DNA of 5,289 nucleotides, from the NCBI GenBank assembly GCA_018725345.1, contig QLUI01000142.1:1-5289 (forward strand), written 5' to 3'. This document shows positions 1-5,289 of this stretch, in pieces. The stretch's first letter is position 1; each line of letters opens with the position of its first letter. Under the pieces are notes generated by a model. That model saw only the letters and a program-made list of their open reading frames with translations, was not told where the DNA came from and ran no database searches. The position numbers and the translations under genes were made by a program. Origin of the DNA: Bacillota bacterium. GTDB lineage: Bacteria > Bacillota > Dethiobacteria > Dethiobacterales > Dethiobacteraceae.

Positions 1-902
1 TTCTTACGAAGTGCCTTAAACCCCGATATAATATCAAGAAGTTCCTCCGTAATAGCCGTTTGTCGGGCTTGCTGGAAAAACGATGTCAGCTCAAGCAAGC
101 GTTCATCAATACTTTTTTCGGCAGCCTGCATTGCAGCCAGGCGGCTGGCATTTTCTGCTGCCAAAGAAAAGGCGAAAGCCCGATATAAAGATACAAAAAA
201 ATATTGGCGTAGAAGTGCTGAGAGCAATTGAGGTGCAGGCATAGTGAATGTAGGCAAGGATTTAGACTTCCATTCAAGCCGCTGCTTTTGCAGGGCAGAT
301 AAATCTACTGGCAAAAGTGTTTCAGCACGGGAGATAAATATCCCTCCTGCCAAGGGTCGATTATATAAAAGGAGTACCCGCTTTACCCCTTTTTGTTCCC
401 GCCAAGTTTCAATTCTTTCTAGTAATGATTGGACGGCTCCAGTAATAGTTTGAATAGAAGAGGGCATACCAAAGTTTTCTTCAACCTCAAAACCAGCACT
501 AATTACCCGACTAAAGGCTTGCTCACCTACACAAGCAATAATGCTGTTTTTCGGAAATTCTGCCTTCTCTTCCTCTGTCCAGTATTCTGTTAAGGCATAG
601 TGGGCGATTTGTTCATTAAAACGACCGGCTAGGCCGTTATCAGAGCCAAATATGATCAGCAGGATTAGCCCCTGGTTATTATGCCGGTTACTAGAGTTAC
701 TAGGATTTACAATCTGCTCTTTCCCTGCGGCAAGGACAACAGAAAGGCCCATTTCAATAGTATGATAGTAGTCATCCAAAGAGGCCACTGCTTTTTCATA
801 CTGGGCAACGCTAGTAGCCGCCAAGGCTTTCATCGTACTTACAATGGAGCCCAAATCTTCGCCACTTTTTATCTGCTTTTCTAATGCTTCCTGTGTGCTC
901 AA
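1..902 (-). CDS. atpG: ATP synthase gamma subunit of N-ATPase, 3'-truncated at the window edge
   Basis: This is the central rotor shaft of the F1 head, which couples c-ring rotation to catalysis in the alpha3beta3 hexamer. The window holds 300 codons without a stop. The N-terminal helix has the conserved TMKALAA motif at residues 23-29, matching AMKMVAA of classical gamma. The signature GSDNGLAGRF lies at 86-95, equivalent to GSDRGLCGGF. The C-terminal helix has NASRLAAM and QQARQTAITEELLDII near the left edge, so only a few residues are probably missing. The start is TTG at 902, because the first in-frame ATG (codon 24) lies inside the conserved helix. The TTG shares bases with the alpha stop in a TTGA overlap, with GGGAG ten bases upstream (913-917), which points to translational coupling to atpA. 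Last gene of the N-ATPase order. Family assignment is very secure; the start is likely. Confidence 0.95.
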   Translation of the reverse strand, partial: MSTQEALEKQIKSGEDLGSIVSTMKALAATSVAQYEKAVASLDDYYHTIEMGLSVVLAAGKEQIVNPSNSSNRHNNQGLILLIIFGSDNGLAGRFNEQIAHYALTEYWTEEEKAEFPKNSIIACVGEQAFSRVISAGFEVEENFGMPSSIQTITGAVQSLLERIETWREQKGVKRVLLLYNRPLAGGIFISRAETLLPVDLSALQKQRLEWKSKSLPTFTMPAPQLLSALLRQYFFVSLYRAFAFSLAAENASRLAAMQAAEKSIDERLLELTSFFQQARQTAITEELLDIISGFKALRK

Positions 903-2464
903 GATGGAACATCTCCCAACAGACCTAGATCTAATGCGCTTTTTGCCATTGCAATCAAAGCATCCCGATCTTCAACTTTCAGGGCATCTCCTTTAGCAAT
1001 TTTCGTGCAAATTTCTGGAAGATTTGTAGTTACTGCTGTTCGGATTTTTTGTTCCGCTACAGGGATGTCCTCAACACCAAGCTCATCCATTACCCCCGCA
1101 GTTACAGCAAGAAGTACTGCTACCTGCTCCGCTACAGGGATAGGATGATACTGAGTTTGAGTTAAGACACGCCTAACCCGGCGACCCCGCTCGATTGTTG
1201 CCCTGGTTTTATCGTCCAGGCGGGTGCCAAAGCGGGCAAACATTTCAAGTTCCTCAAATTGGGCATAGGAAAGACGAAGGTCACCGGTAACACCTCGGTA
1301 AGCGGCTAATTGTGTTTTTCCCCCTACTCGGGATACCGATTTCCCCACATCTACAGCTGGCAACTGATTTTTCTGATACAATTCCGGTGAGAGATAGATC
1401 TGACCATCTGTGATTGAAATAAGGTTAGTGGCAATATAGGCTGAAATATTTTGTGCCTGAGTCTGGATAATAGGCAAAGAGGTGAGGGATCCTCCTCCAT
1501 ATTCTTTACGCAGATGAGTGGAACGCTCCAGCAGCCTAGAATGAATATAGAAAATATCCCCTGGATAGGCTTCTCTTCCCGGAGGTCGCTCCAAAAGCAA
1601 GGAAAGTTCCCTATAAGCACGGGCATGGGTGGTAAGATCATCATAGACAATTAACACATCCCTACCTTGTTCCATAAAATACTCGGCAATACTGGTAGCA
1701 GCATATGGGGCGATATATCGAAGACCCGGTGCATCTTCACCGGCAGCCACCACAACAGTGGTATACGCCATGGCATTAAACTCTCTGAGCTGTGCAACTA
1801 ACTTTGCAATGGCTGAGCCTTGCTGCCCAATGGCGCAGTAGATACAAATAACCCCTGTTTCTGCCTGATTAATAATGGTATCCAGTGCAATGGCGGTCTT
1901 GCCAACCTGACGATCACCTAGTATTAGCTCCCGTTGACCCCGTCCAACAGGAATAAGGGCATCAACAACTTTAAGGCCTGTTTGCAGGGGCTCTGTAACA
2001 GGAGCACGGGCCATGATCGGTGGTGCCCCCCGTTCTATGGGGCGGCGCTCAACTGCTGTCACCGGCCCTAGGTTATCAAGGGGACTTGCAGTGGCATCTA
2101 TAACCCGACCCAAAAGCCCTTCCCCTACAGGGACATCCACCACACGACCGGTGCGACGGACCCGAGAAGAGGAAGAAATATTATCTGATGAACCAAGCAT
2201 AATAACGCCGACTTCGTGTACATCCAAATTAAAGGCAATGCCCAGGACACCACCGGAGAATTCCACCAGTTCGTCTGCTTGCACATCCCCAAGGCCTGCA
2301 ACAAGGGCAATCCCGCTACCTATTGAAATAACAGTGCCGATTTCTTCAATTTTTATTTTGGCTTCCCCCAGTTTCAGAGCTGTATCCACTGCATCATTTG
2401 TTGACTGGAGAACTTCCTTTAAGGCATGGGTAGGTAAGGATGCTTTTGCATTCTCATTAGGCAT
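899..2464 (-). CDS. atpA: ATP synthase alpha subunit of N-ATPase
   Basis: This is the nucleotide-binding, non-catalytic subunit of the alpha3beta3 head, 521 residues long and close to the usual 500-515. A beta-barrel domain covers about residues 30-100. The Walker A loop GDRQVGKT is at 183-190 and the Walker B strand DVLIVYDD at 269-276. The arginine finger reaching the catalytic beta site is R379 in VGKSVSRVGG, and a helical C-terminal domain follows about residue 390. The frame stays open upstream to an ATG at 2527, but those extra 21 codons lie inside atpF and look like a shadow. The ATG at 2464 begins PNENAKAS and has AGAAGGG eight bases upstream (2473-2479), so it is preferred. It overlaps the end of atpF by eight bases and shares its TGA stop with the atpG start. 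All expected motifs are intact and nothing suggests decay. Confidence 0.98.
   Translation of the reverse strand: MPNENAKASLPTHALKEVLQSTNDAVDTALKLGEAKIKIEEIGTVISIGSGIALVAGLGDVQADELVEFSGGVLGIAFNLDVHEVGVIMLGSSDNISSSSRVRRTGRVVDVPVGEGLLGRVIDATASPLDNLGPVTAVERRPIERGAPPIMARAPVTEPLQTGLKVVDALIPVGRGQRELILGDRQVGKTAIALDTIINQAETGVICIYCAIGQQGSAIAKLVAQLREFNAMAYTTVVVAAGEDAPGLRYIAPYAATSIAEYFMEQGRDVLIVYDDLTTHARAYRELSLLLERPPGREAYPGDIFYIHSRLLERSTHLRKEYGGGSLTSLPIIQTQAQNISAYIATNLISITDGQIYLSPELYQKNQLPAVDVGKSVSRVGGKTQLAAYRGVTGDLRLSYAQFEELEMFARFGTRLDDKTRATIERGRRVRRVLTQTQYHPIPVAEQVAVLLAVTAGVMDELGVEDIPVAEQKIRTAVTTNLPEICTKIAKGDALKVEDRDALIAMAKSALDLGLLGDVPS
913..917 (-). promoter_or_regulatory. Ribosome binding site of atpG supporting a TTG start
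   Basis: GGGAG lies ten bases before TTG 902, inside the final codons of atpA. Together with the TTGA stop-start overlap it supports coupled translation of gamma with alpha. Confidence 0.6.
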
Positions 2465-3239
2465 CGGCAGTACCCTTCTTATTCCCTGACTTGTGGAGGT
2501 GTTCCAAAATTTCTTTTTCCATTTCACTCAGGTATTCAATAACACTCCATGCGATCCTGTAACCGCCAACTTCAAGTTCCACCCCACAGATTAAATCAGT
2601 GCTTGTTTGCTGGGTCAGTTGAACTTTTTTGCCAAAGATTTCCGATAGGTTTACAGTCAGTTCCTGTAGTTTTTCCTCTGTGGGTTTGAAAGTGCTTCTT
2701 AGTAAAACCTTCTGGGCTCCGTCAAAGGCTTTTTGCAACTTGTTTTTTTCTTCCGGTGACAACTCCTGAAGTTTTCGTGGAAAAATAGCCCAAATCATAG
2801 TTTCAAGTTTCTCATCAGCCAGCTCCTTTAGACACTGCTTTGCAATTCGACACGCCTGACGGCCTACCTGACTTCGCAAGTTATGTATAAATGATTCTTG
2901 CTCCCGAGCTACTGCCTCATGCCAGCGTTTGTGGGTTTCATCCACTTGTTCACGGGCTTTGGCCAACAGCTGACGGCTTTCAATTTCAGCATTCTCTTTT
3001 ACCTTTGCCAAAACTTCAGCATCACGATCTTGCAAAGTGGTGACTTTTTGTTTATAATCAAGGCCCTGTGCCACAGCTTCACTTGCAATTTTTGCGGCAG
3101 CTTCCTCCCGCTCAATTATTTTTGATTCCCGAGCTGCCATGCTTTCAATGATGGGACCATACAAATAACGCCGCAGCAAAAATACCAGAGCTATAAAATT
3201 TATGATCTGAAAAAATACGGTATACCAGTTTATAATCAT
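2457..3239 (-). CDS. atpF: ATP synthase b subunit with C-terminal delta-like domain (N-ATPase)
   Basis: This is the peripheral stalk (stator) subunit anchoring the F1 head to the membrane sector. It has 260 residues against about 155-170 in classical b. One membrane span covers roughly residues 5-21 and is followed by the typical RRYLYGPI turn (23-30). A charged, Ala/Glu/Lys-rich coiled coil runs to about 140. Residues about 165-250 resemble the C-terminal part of the delta subunit: an EKLQ..VNLSEIFGKKVQL segment followed by DLICGVELEVGGYRIAWSV (215-233), which parallels the delta pattern LIGG..LRVGD..ID.S. No atpH gene is present between atpF and atpA, so this protein probably carries the head-clamping role of delta. 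The ATG at 3239 has GGGGTGAG upstream (3245-3252). Its end overlaps atpA by eight bases. The b identity is secure; the delta-like reading rests on motif similarity only. Confidence 0.95.
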   Translation of the reverse strand: MIINWYTVFFQIINFIALVFLLRRYLYGPIIESMAARESKIIEREEAAAKIASEAVAQGLDYKQKVTTLQDRDAEVLAKVKENAEIESRQLLAKAREQVDETHKRWHEAVAREQESFIHNLRSQVGRQACRIAKQCLKELADEKLETMIWAIFPRKLQELSPEEKNKLQKAFDGAQKVLLRSTFKPTEEKLQELTVNLSEIFGKKVQLTQQTSTDLICGVELEVGGYRIAWSVIEYLSEMEKEILEHLHKSGNKKGTADA

Positions 3240-3253
3240 AGACGCTCACCCCA

Positions 3254-3268
3254 AAAGGTATATCCTTT
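3254..3268 (-). repeat. Small inverted repeat in the atpE-atpF gap
   Basis: In transcript sense AAAGG-ATATA-CCTTT can form a five-base-pair stem with a five-base loop, within the 39-base gap between atpE and atpF. It is too weak for a terminator and has no U tract after it. At most it could affect the relative yield of c and b or mRNA processing; chance is equally likely. Confidence 0.25.
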
Positions 3269-3278
3269 AAAAACCACC

Positions 3279-3560
3279 TTACATTCCTCCCAACTGCTCC
3301 AAAAAAAATCCCCAAAATGGATTGGCAAAAATCAAAATCATGGTAACAACAAAGCAATAAATGGCTGTTGATTCAATCATAGCCAAGCCGACAAATAGGG
3401 TCCGCGTGATCGTATTTGCTTCATCCGGCTGCTGGGCAATAGAGCTGAGGGCTTGGGAAACAGCCCGCCCTTGTCCTAACGCGGGACCAACGGAACCAAT
3501 GGCAATAGTAAGCCCTGCCGTCACAATCGAAACCATAGCAACTAAAGCTAAACTCTCCAT
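3279..3560 (-). CDS. atpE: ATP synthase c subunit, Na+-binding type (N-ATPase rotor ring)
   Basis: This is the ion-carrying proteolipid of the rotor ring, 93 residues in a two-helix hairpin with the polar loop AQQPDEA at 42-48. Helix 2 carries the ion carboxylate E63 within ESTAIY. Aligned by eye to Ilyobacter tartaricus c, the side-chain Na+ ligands Q32, E65, S66, T67 and Y70 correspond to Q30, E63, S64, T65 and Y68 here, so all are kept and Na+ specificity is strongly suggested. The helix-1 glycine repeat is altered: two glycines are replaced by S23 and A27, which may favour a wide ring. The C-terminus is slightly extended after ANPFW. The ATG at 3560 has the best ribosome site in the window (AAAGGAGA, eight bases upstream), located inside the end of atpB four bases away, as expected for the most abundant subunit. 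Confidence 0.98.
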   Translation of the reverse strand: MESLALVAMVSIVTAGLTIAIGSVGPALGQGRAVSQALSSIAQQPDEANTITRTLFVGLAMIESTAIYCFVVTMILIFANPFWGFFLEQLGGM

Positions 3561-3564
3561 CTTA

Positions 3565-4254
3565 TTATTCTCCTTTATCTTCTATTTTTTGGTGGGCCTT
3601 ACTGGCCGATGCAATATATACCATTGCAAGAATGGCAAAGATATAAGCCTGTATCAGCCCGGTAAGCAGTCCTAAAACCTGCATAATCACTGGGAAAAAG
3701 AGTGGTGTAATGGTTAATAAGATTGCCACAATGATCGTTCCACTCATAATGTTCCCATAAAGGCGCACCGCCAAGGCCAATGTGCGGCTAATTTCCCCTA
3801 TAATATTAAAGGGCAACATGAAAAAAGTAGGTTGTAGATATTGTTTGGCGTAATGCTTTAAACTGTGCCTGGTTATCCCAAAGACAGGAACTGCAATAAA
3901 TACACTAATGGCCAGTGCAGTTGTAGTAGAAAGAGAACTAGTCGGCGGAATATACCCTGGGACCACGGATAAGAGGTTGGCAACAGCTATAAAAATAAAA
4001 AGTGTTCCAATAAAGGGTAAATAGGGTCCGGGCGTCTGGCGGCTAACCTCTTCAATTTGCTCAGTAATCATCGTTACCAAGACTTCCAGTAGATTCTGTC
4101 CCCGTGTTAGGGGACCTTCACTGGTTAATCTGCGGGTTACCAGCCATGACCCTATAACCAAAAAGGCCATAATGATCCAAGTAACTAGGATTGTTGCATT
4201 TATCTGAAACCATCCTAATTGGTAAATGATAAGTTCATCAGGATTAATATTCAC
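3565..4254 (-). CDS. atpB: ATP synthase a subunit of N-ATPase
   Basis: This is the stator ion-channel subunit that moves Na+ to and from the c-ring. Several strongly hydrophobic spans are visible. In the numbering of the 229-residue product, the essential arginine is R164 in AVRLYGNIMSG, equivalent to E. coli aR210. The conserved last helix GLIQAYIFAILAMVYIA follows at about 199-215. The segment PPTSSLSTTTALA is the usual PT..L.TT.ALA motif. The frame can be extended seven codons to a TTG at 4275, but that codon has no ribosome site. GTG at 4254 has a perfect GGAGG nine bases upstream (4264-4268) and gives the N-terminus MNINPDELI, typical of the family as I know it. I therefore take GTG. The stop lies four bases before the atpE start. 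A 54-base gap precedes the gene. Identity is certain; the start is a judgement. Confidence 0.95.
   Translation of the reverse strand: MNINPDELIIYQLGWFQINATILVTWIIMAFLVIGSWLVTRRLTSEGPLTRGQNLLEVLVTMITEQIEEVSRQTPGPYLPFIGTLFIFIAVANLLSVVPGYIPPTSSLSTTTALAISVFIAVPVFGITRHSLKHYAKQYLQPTFFMLPFNIIGEISRTLALAVRLYGNIMSGTIIVAILLTITPLFFPVIMQVLGLLTGLIQAYIFAILAMVYIASASKAHQKIEDKGE
3569..3576 (-). promoter_or_regulatory. Strong ribosome binding site of atpE
   Basis: AAAGGAGA lies eight bases before ATG 3560, within the last codons of atpB. It is the strongest site in the window, in keeping with the need for many c subunits per complex. Confidence 0.8.
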
Positions 4255-4263
4255 AAACTCTAG

Positions 4264-4268
4264 CCTCC
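4264..4268 (-). promoter_or_regulatory. Ribosome binding site deciding the atpB start
   Basis: A perfect GGAGG lies nine bases before GTG 4254. It falls inside the seven extra codons of the longer TTG (4275) reading and so argues for the shorter subunit a. Confidence 0.75.
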
Positions 4269-4308
4269 AATCCAAACATCATTAATTTTTTATCTGTATA
4301 CATTTAGT

Positions 4309-4629
4309 CTAACCCTCTCCGGTTTCATTATTATCTTGTCCTACAACTGCCGGTGCCGGCATAAGAGTTCGAAGGCAATACGTTCTGGCAACCAAATAAC
4401 CACCCAGTGCTATTAATAAATGCAGCAGACCTTGCATGAGAAGCACATAAAAACCTGCCATGACAACTGTTGTTCGAACAATAAAACTAACCATAAAGAG
4501 CAGTGCGGGGTTACGAACTGTTGACAATTTCTGAACAGACCACCATAAGCCTCCGAAAAAAAAGCCTCCTAACAGTAGCCCAACAGGGAAAGATAGAACT
4601 ATATATAACCATTGCAAAGTAATGACCAT
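4309..4629 (-). CDS. atpR: AtpR, small membrane protein specific to N-ATPase operons
   Basis: This 106-residue membrane protein has about three hydrophobic segments (roughly 5-29, 41-64 and 67-82). It carries the family hallmark GLLLGGFFFGGLWWSV at 17-32 and an arginine, R52, buried in the second span after PALLFMVSFIV. AtpR is known only as an accessory gene of N-ATPase operons. The conserved membrane arginine has been proposed to meet the c-subunit carboxylate, perhaps during c-ring assembly. Its place between atpQ and atpB is the usual one. The start is uncertain: the ATG at 4629 abuts AAAGG with no spacer, while a TTG at 4617 (codon 5) has the same site about 12 bases upstream and would give a 102-residue protein with a more usual N-terminal length. 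The C-terminal 20 residues are hydrophilic and probably cytoplasmic. Confidence 0.9.
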   Translation of the reverse strand: MVITLQWLYIVLSFPVGLLLGGFFFGGLWWSVQKLSTVRNPALLFMVSFIVRTTVVMAGFYVLLMQGLLHLLIALGGYLVARTYCLRTLMPAPAVVGQDNNETGEG

Positions 4630-4647
4630 CCTTTAAGAGCAGACGTC

Positions 4648-4905
4648 TTACTCATCTTCGTCTATTTCATTCTTTATCCATCGCCAGGCATTAAGAACAC
4701 CAGCACCCAGGCCAAGGAGTAAAAACATTAGTGTCCAAGAATAGCCATTGGGGTACCTGCGATCAATCCACAACCCTAGAGCGATGCCTAGCACAGTATA
4801 AATAGCCACTGTCCACCCCACTAGGCCAAACATACCCATCCCAAACCAAACGCCCTTTTGGCGAGTCCGCCGAGCCTTAAGCCTCCGAGCCACCTTCACA
4901 TCCAC
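4648..4905 (-). CDS. atpQ: AtpQ (AtpI/AtpZ-like) membrane protein of N-ATPase; N-terminus probably completed through a frameshift
   Basis: This is a small accessory protein of the F1Fo 'gene 1' (AtpZ/AtpI-like) family, with two membrane spans at about 25-46 and 57-76. The family patterns VWFGMGMFGLVGW (19-31), LGLWIDRRYP (43-52) and SWTLMF (56-61) are clear. The body frame is first open to a GTG at 4905, which has no ribosome site. Just upstream, in the same frame, the codons read KKKFSDA, which continues the F...V..K..R.LKAR head that I associate with homologues. These codons therefore look coding although no in-frame start precedes them before a TAA. A GTG at 4949 with GGAGGG ten bases upstream starts the -1-related frame, and the frames join in the A10 tract. 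With a -1 slip the product would be 100 residues, beginning MVKNIKGEKKKFSDAV. Alternatives are a sequencing indel or restart at GTG 4905 or 4899. Confidence 0.85.
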   Translation of the reverse strand: MDVKVARRLKARRTRQKGVWFGMGMFGLVGWTVAIYTVLGIALGLWIDRRYPNGYSWTLMFLLLGLGAGVLNAWRWIKNEIDEDE

Positions 4906-4949
4906 GGCATCTGAGAATTTTTTTTTTCGCCTTTTATATTCTTAACCAC
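4896..4949 (-). other. Short zero-frame ORF leading into atpQ
   Basis: A 17-codon frame begins at GTG 4949, directly after the epsilon TAA, and ends at TGA 4896-4898. It is preceded by GGAGGG at a good ten-base distance. It encodes MVKNIKGEKKNSQMPWM if no slip occurs. Its first ten residues are lysine-rich, like the hydrophilic head expected for AtpQ. Its stop overlaps an AtpQ-frame GTG (4897-4899) in a GTGA arrangement, which would allow terminating ribosomes to restart inside atpQ. I read it as the true 5' end of atpQ rather than as a separate gene. Confidence 0.55.
4918..4927 (-). other. A10 homopolymer, candidate slippage site joining two atpQ frames
   Basis: In transcript sense this is a run of ten A preceded by GGCG and followed by TTCTC. 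In the frame of GTG 4949 it reads GAA AAA AAA AAT, so the heptamer A-AAA-AAA sits in the phase used for tandem -1 ribosomal slippage. A -1 shift makes the next codons AAA TTC TCA GAT GCC GTG, which enter the AtpQ frame. Runs of nine or more A are also known to cause RNA polymerase slippage. No convincing downstream hairpin was seen, so a chance indel or sequencing error remains possible. Confidence 0.55.
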
Positions 4950-5288
4950 TTATCGCTCACCCTCCAATTGCATGAAACGTCTCAGGGTATCGGATTCAAG
5001 CCGGGCCATCACGGAACGGGCCTTTTTTTCCGTTTCCCCCAACACTTTTAATTCTCGCTCAACTAGGTATTGTAACTCTTCCATATCAGAGCCCTGAACT
5101 GCCCTTGCCGTAGATAAAAAAACTTCGTCTCCCTTTTTAACAAGAATGCCACCATCCACAGCCATAAATTGTTCTTCTCCACTTTCCGTAAAAAAAGAAA
5201 AGATGCTGGGAATGAGGGAAGTTACAAAATCAATATGCTTGGGGAGTAAAGTAAAAGAGCCATTAATAGCTTCTGCCGTAATCTTACT
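4950..5288 (-). CDS. atpC: ATP synthase epsilon subunit of N-ATPase, 5'-truncated
   Basis: This rotor subunit sits at the foot of gamma, contacts the c-ring and often modulates ATP hydrolysis. The window holds 112 C-terminal codons; the frame runs to the right edge without a start, so roughly the first 10-20 residues lie outside. The beta-sandwich domain is recognised from AEAINGSFTLLPKHIDFVT (residues 5-23 of the fragment), equivalent to the G.F.ILP.H.......P pattern of epsilon, and from FMAVDGGILVKKGDEV (41-56). A charged helical C-terminus follows (about 70-112). An internal ATG at 5165 is not the start, because the sandwich domain clearly extends before it. The stop TAA is followed directly by GTG 4949 of the atpQ region. 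Its place before atpQ fits the N-ATPase order, with atpD expected upstream outside the window. Confidence 0.93.
   Translation of the reverse strand, partial: SKITAEAINGSFTLLPKHIDFVTSLIPSIFSFFTESGEEQFMAVDGGILVKKGDEVFLSTARAVQGSDMEELQYLVERELKVLGETEKKARSVMARLESDTLRRFMQLEGER
4960..4965 (-). promoter_or_regulatory. Ribosome binding site GGAGGG pointing to GTG 4949
   Basis: GGAGGG lies within the last codons of atpC, ten bases before GTG 4949. It is the only good Shine-Dalgarno sequence near the start of atpQ; the 22 bases before GTG 4905 are the A10 tract and TTCTCAGATGCC. It is the main reason to place the atpQ start upstream of the A10 tract. Confidence 0.65.
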
Positions 5289-5289
5289 G

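Noticed and set aside
2013..2489. 158-codon open frame on the plus strand
   Set aside because: It lies wholly opposite atpA, is Ser/Arg/Pro-rich low-complexity translation and has no supporting context; it is a shadow of the conserved alpha gene.
2465..2527. Longer alpha N-terminus from ATG 2527
   Set aside because: The extra 21 codons lie inside atpF and give a Trp/Lys-rich head not seen in alpha; ATG 2464 has a good ribosome site.
3361..3675. 104-codon plus-strand frame opposite atpE and the end of atpB
   Set aside because: It is a shadow of two strongly conserved minus-strand genes, with no ribosome site or family resemblance.
4276..4308. AT-rich gap with TGTATACA as a possible internal promoter or operator before atpB
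   Set aside because: The palindrome is only eight bases and no paired -35/-10 boxes with sensible spacing were seen; the gap is within a continuous operon.
4918..4927. T10 run on the plus strand as an intrinsic terminator
   Set aside because: No GC-rich stem precedes it on the plus strand, no plus-strand gene ends there, and in the operon transcript the run is A, not U.

Overview
The whole window is the middle and 3' part of one minus-strand operon for an N-type (Na+-translocating) F1Fo-ATPase. Read in the direction of transcription, from the right edge leftwards, the order is atpC (epsilon, 5'-truncated), atpQ, atpR, atpB (a), atpE (c), atpF (b, with a delta-like tail), atpA (alpha) and atpG (gamma, cut at the left edge just before its natural end). 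This matches the N-ATPase order atpDCQRBEFAG; atpD (beta) should lie just beyond the right edge. No separate atpH (delta) gene is present.

Layout: 4950-5288 epsilon; 4648-4949 the AtpQ region, whose first codons appear to be interrupted by a run of ten A (4918-4927, transcript sense); 4309-4629 AtpR; 3565-4254 subunit a; 3279-3560 subunit c; 2457-3239 subunit b; 899-2464 alpha; 1-902 gamma. Genes overlap (b/alpha, alpha/gamma) or are separated by at most 54 bases. There is no internal promoter, terminator, RNA gene, mobile element or gene-free stretch of 300 bases. Long open frames on the plus strand are shadows.

How it works together: a, c and b form the membrane sector, with AtpQ and AtpR as small membrane accessory proteins. 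Alpha, gamma and epsilon, plus beta from outside the window, form the catalytic head and rotor stalk. Subunit c carries the full set of side-chain Na+ ligands known from Ilyobacter tartaricus (Q30, E63, S64, T65, Y68), so the machine should couple ATP to Na+. The delta function appears to sit at the C-terminus of the 260-residue b subunit.

Organism: moderate GC, strong AAGGAGG-like ribosome sites and several GTG/TTG starts suggest a Firmicutes-type bacterium. This is weak inference: N-ATPase operons are scattered across bacteria and some methanogens, typically as a second, transferred ATPase.

The most unusual signal is at the start of atpQ. A well-placed ribosome site and GTG codon immediately follow the epsilon stop, but they are in a different frame from the AtpQ body. 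The two frames meet in an A10 tract that contains an A-AAA-AAA heptamer in exactly the phase needed for a -1 shift, giving a 100-residue AtpQ.
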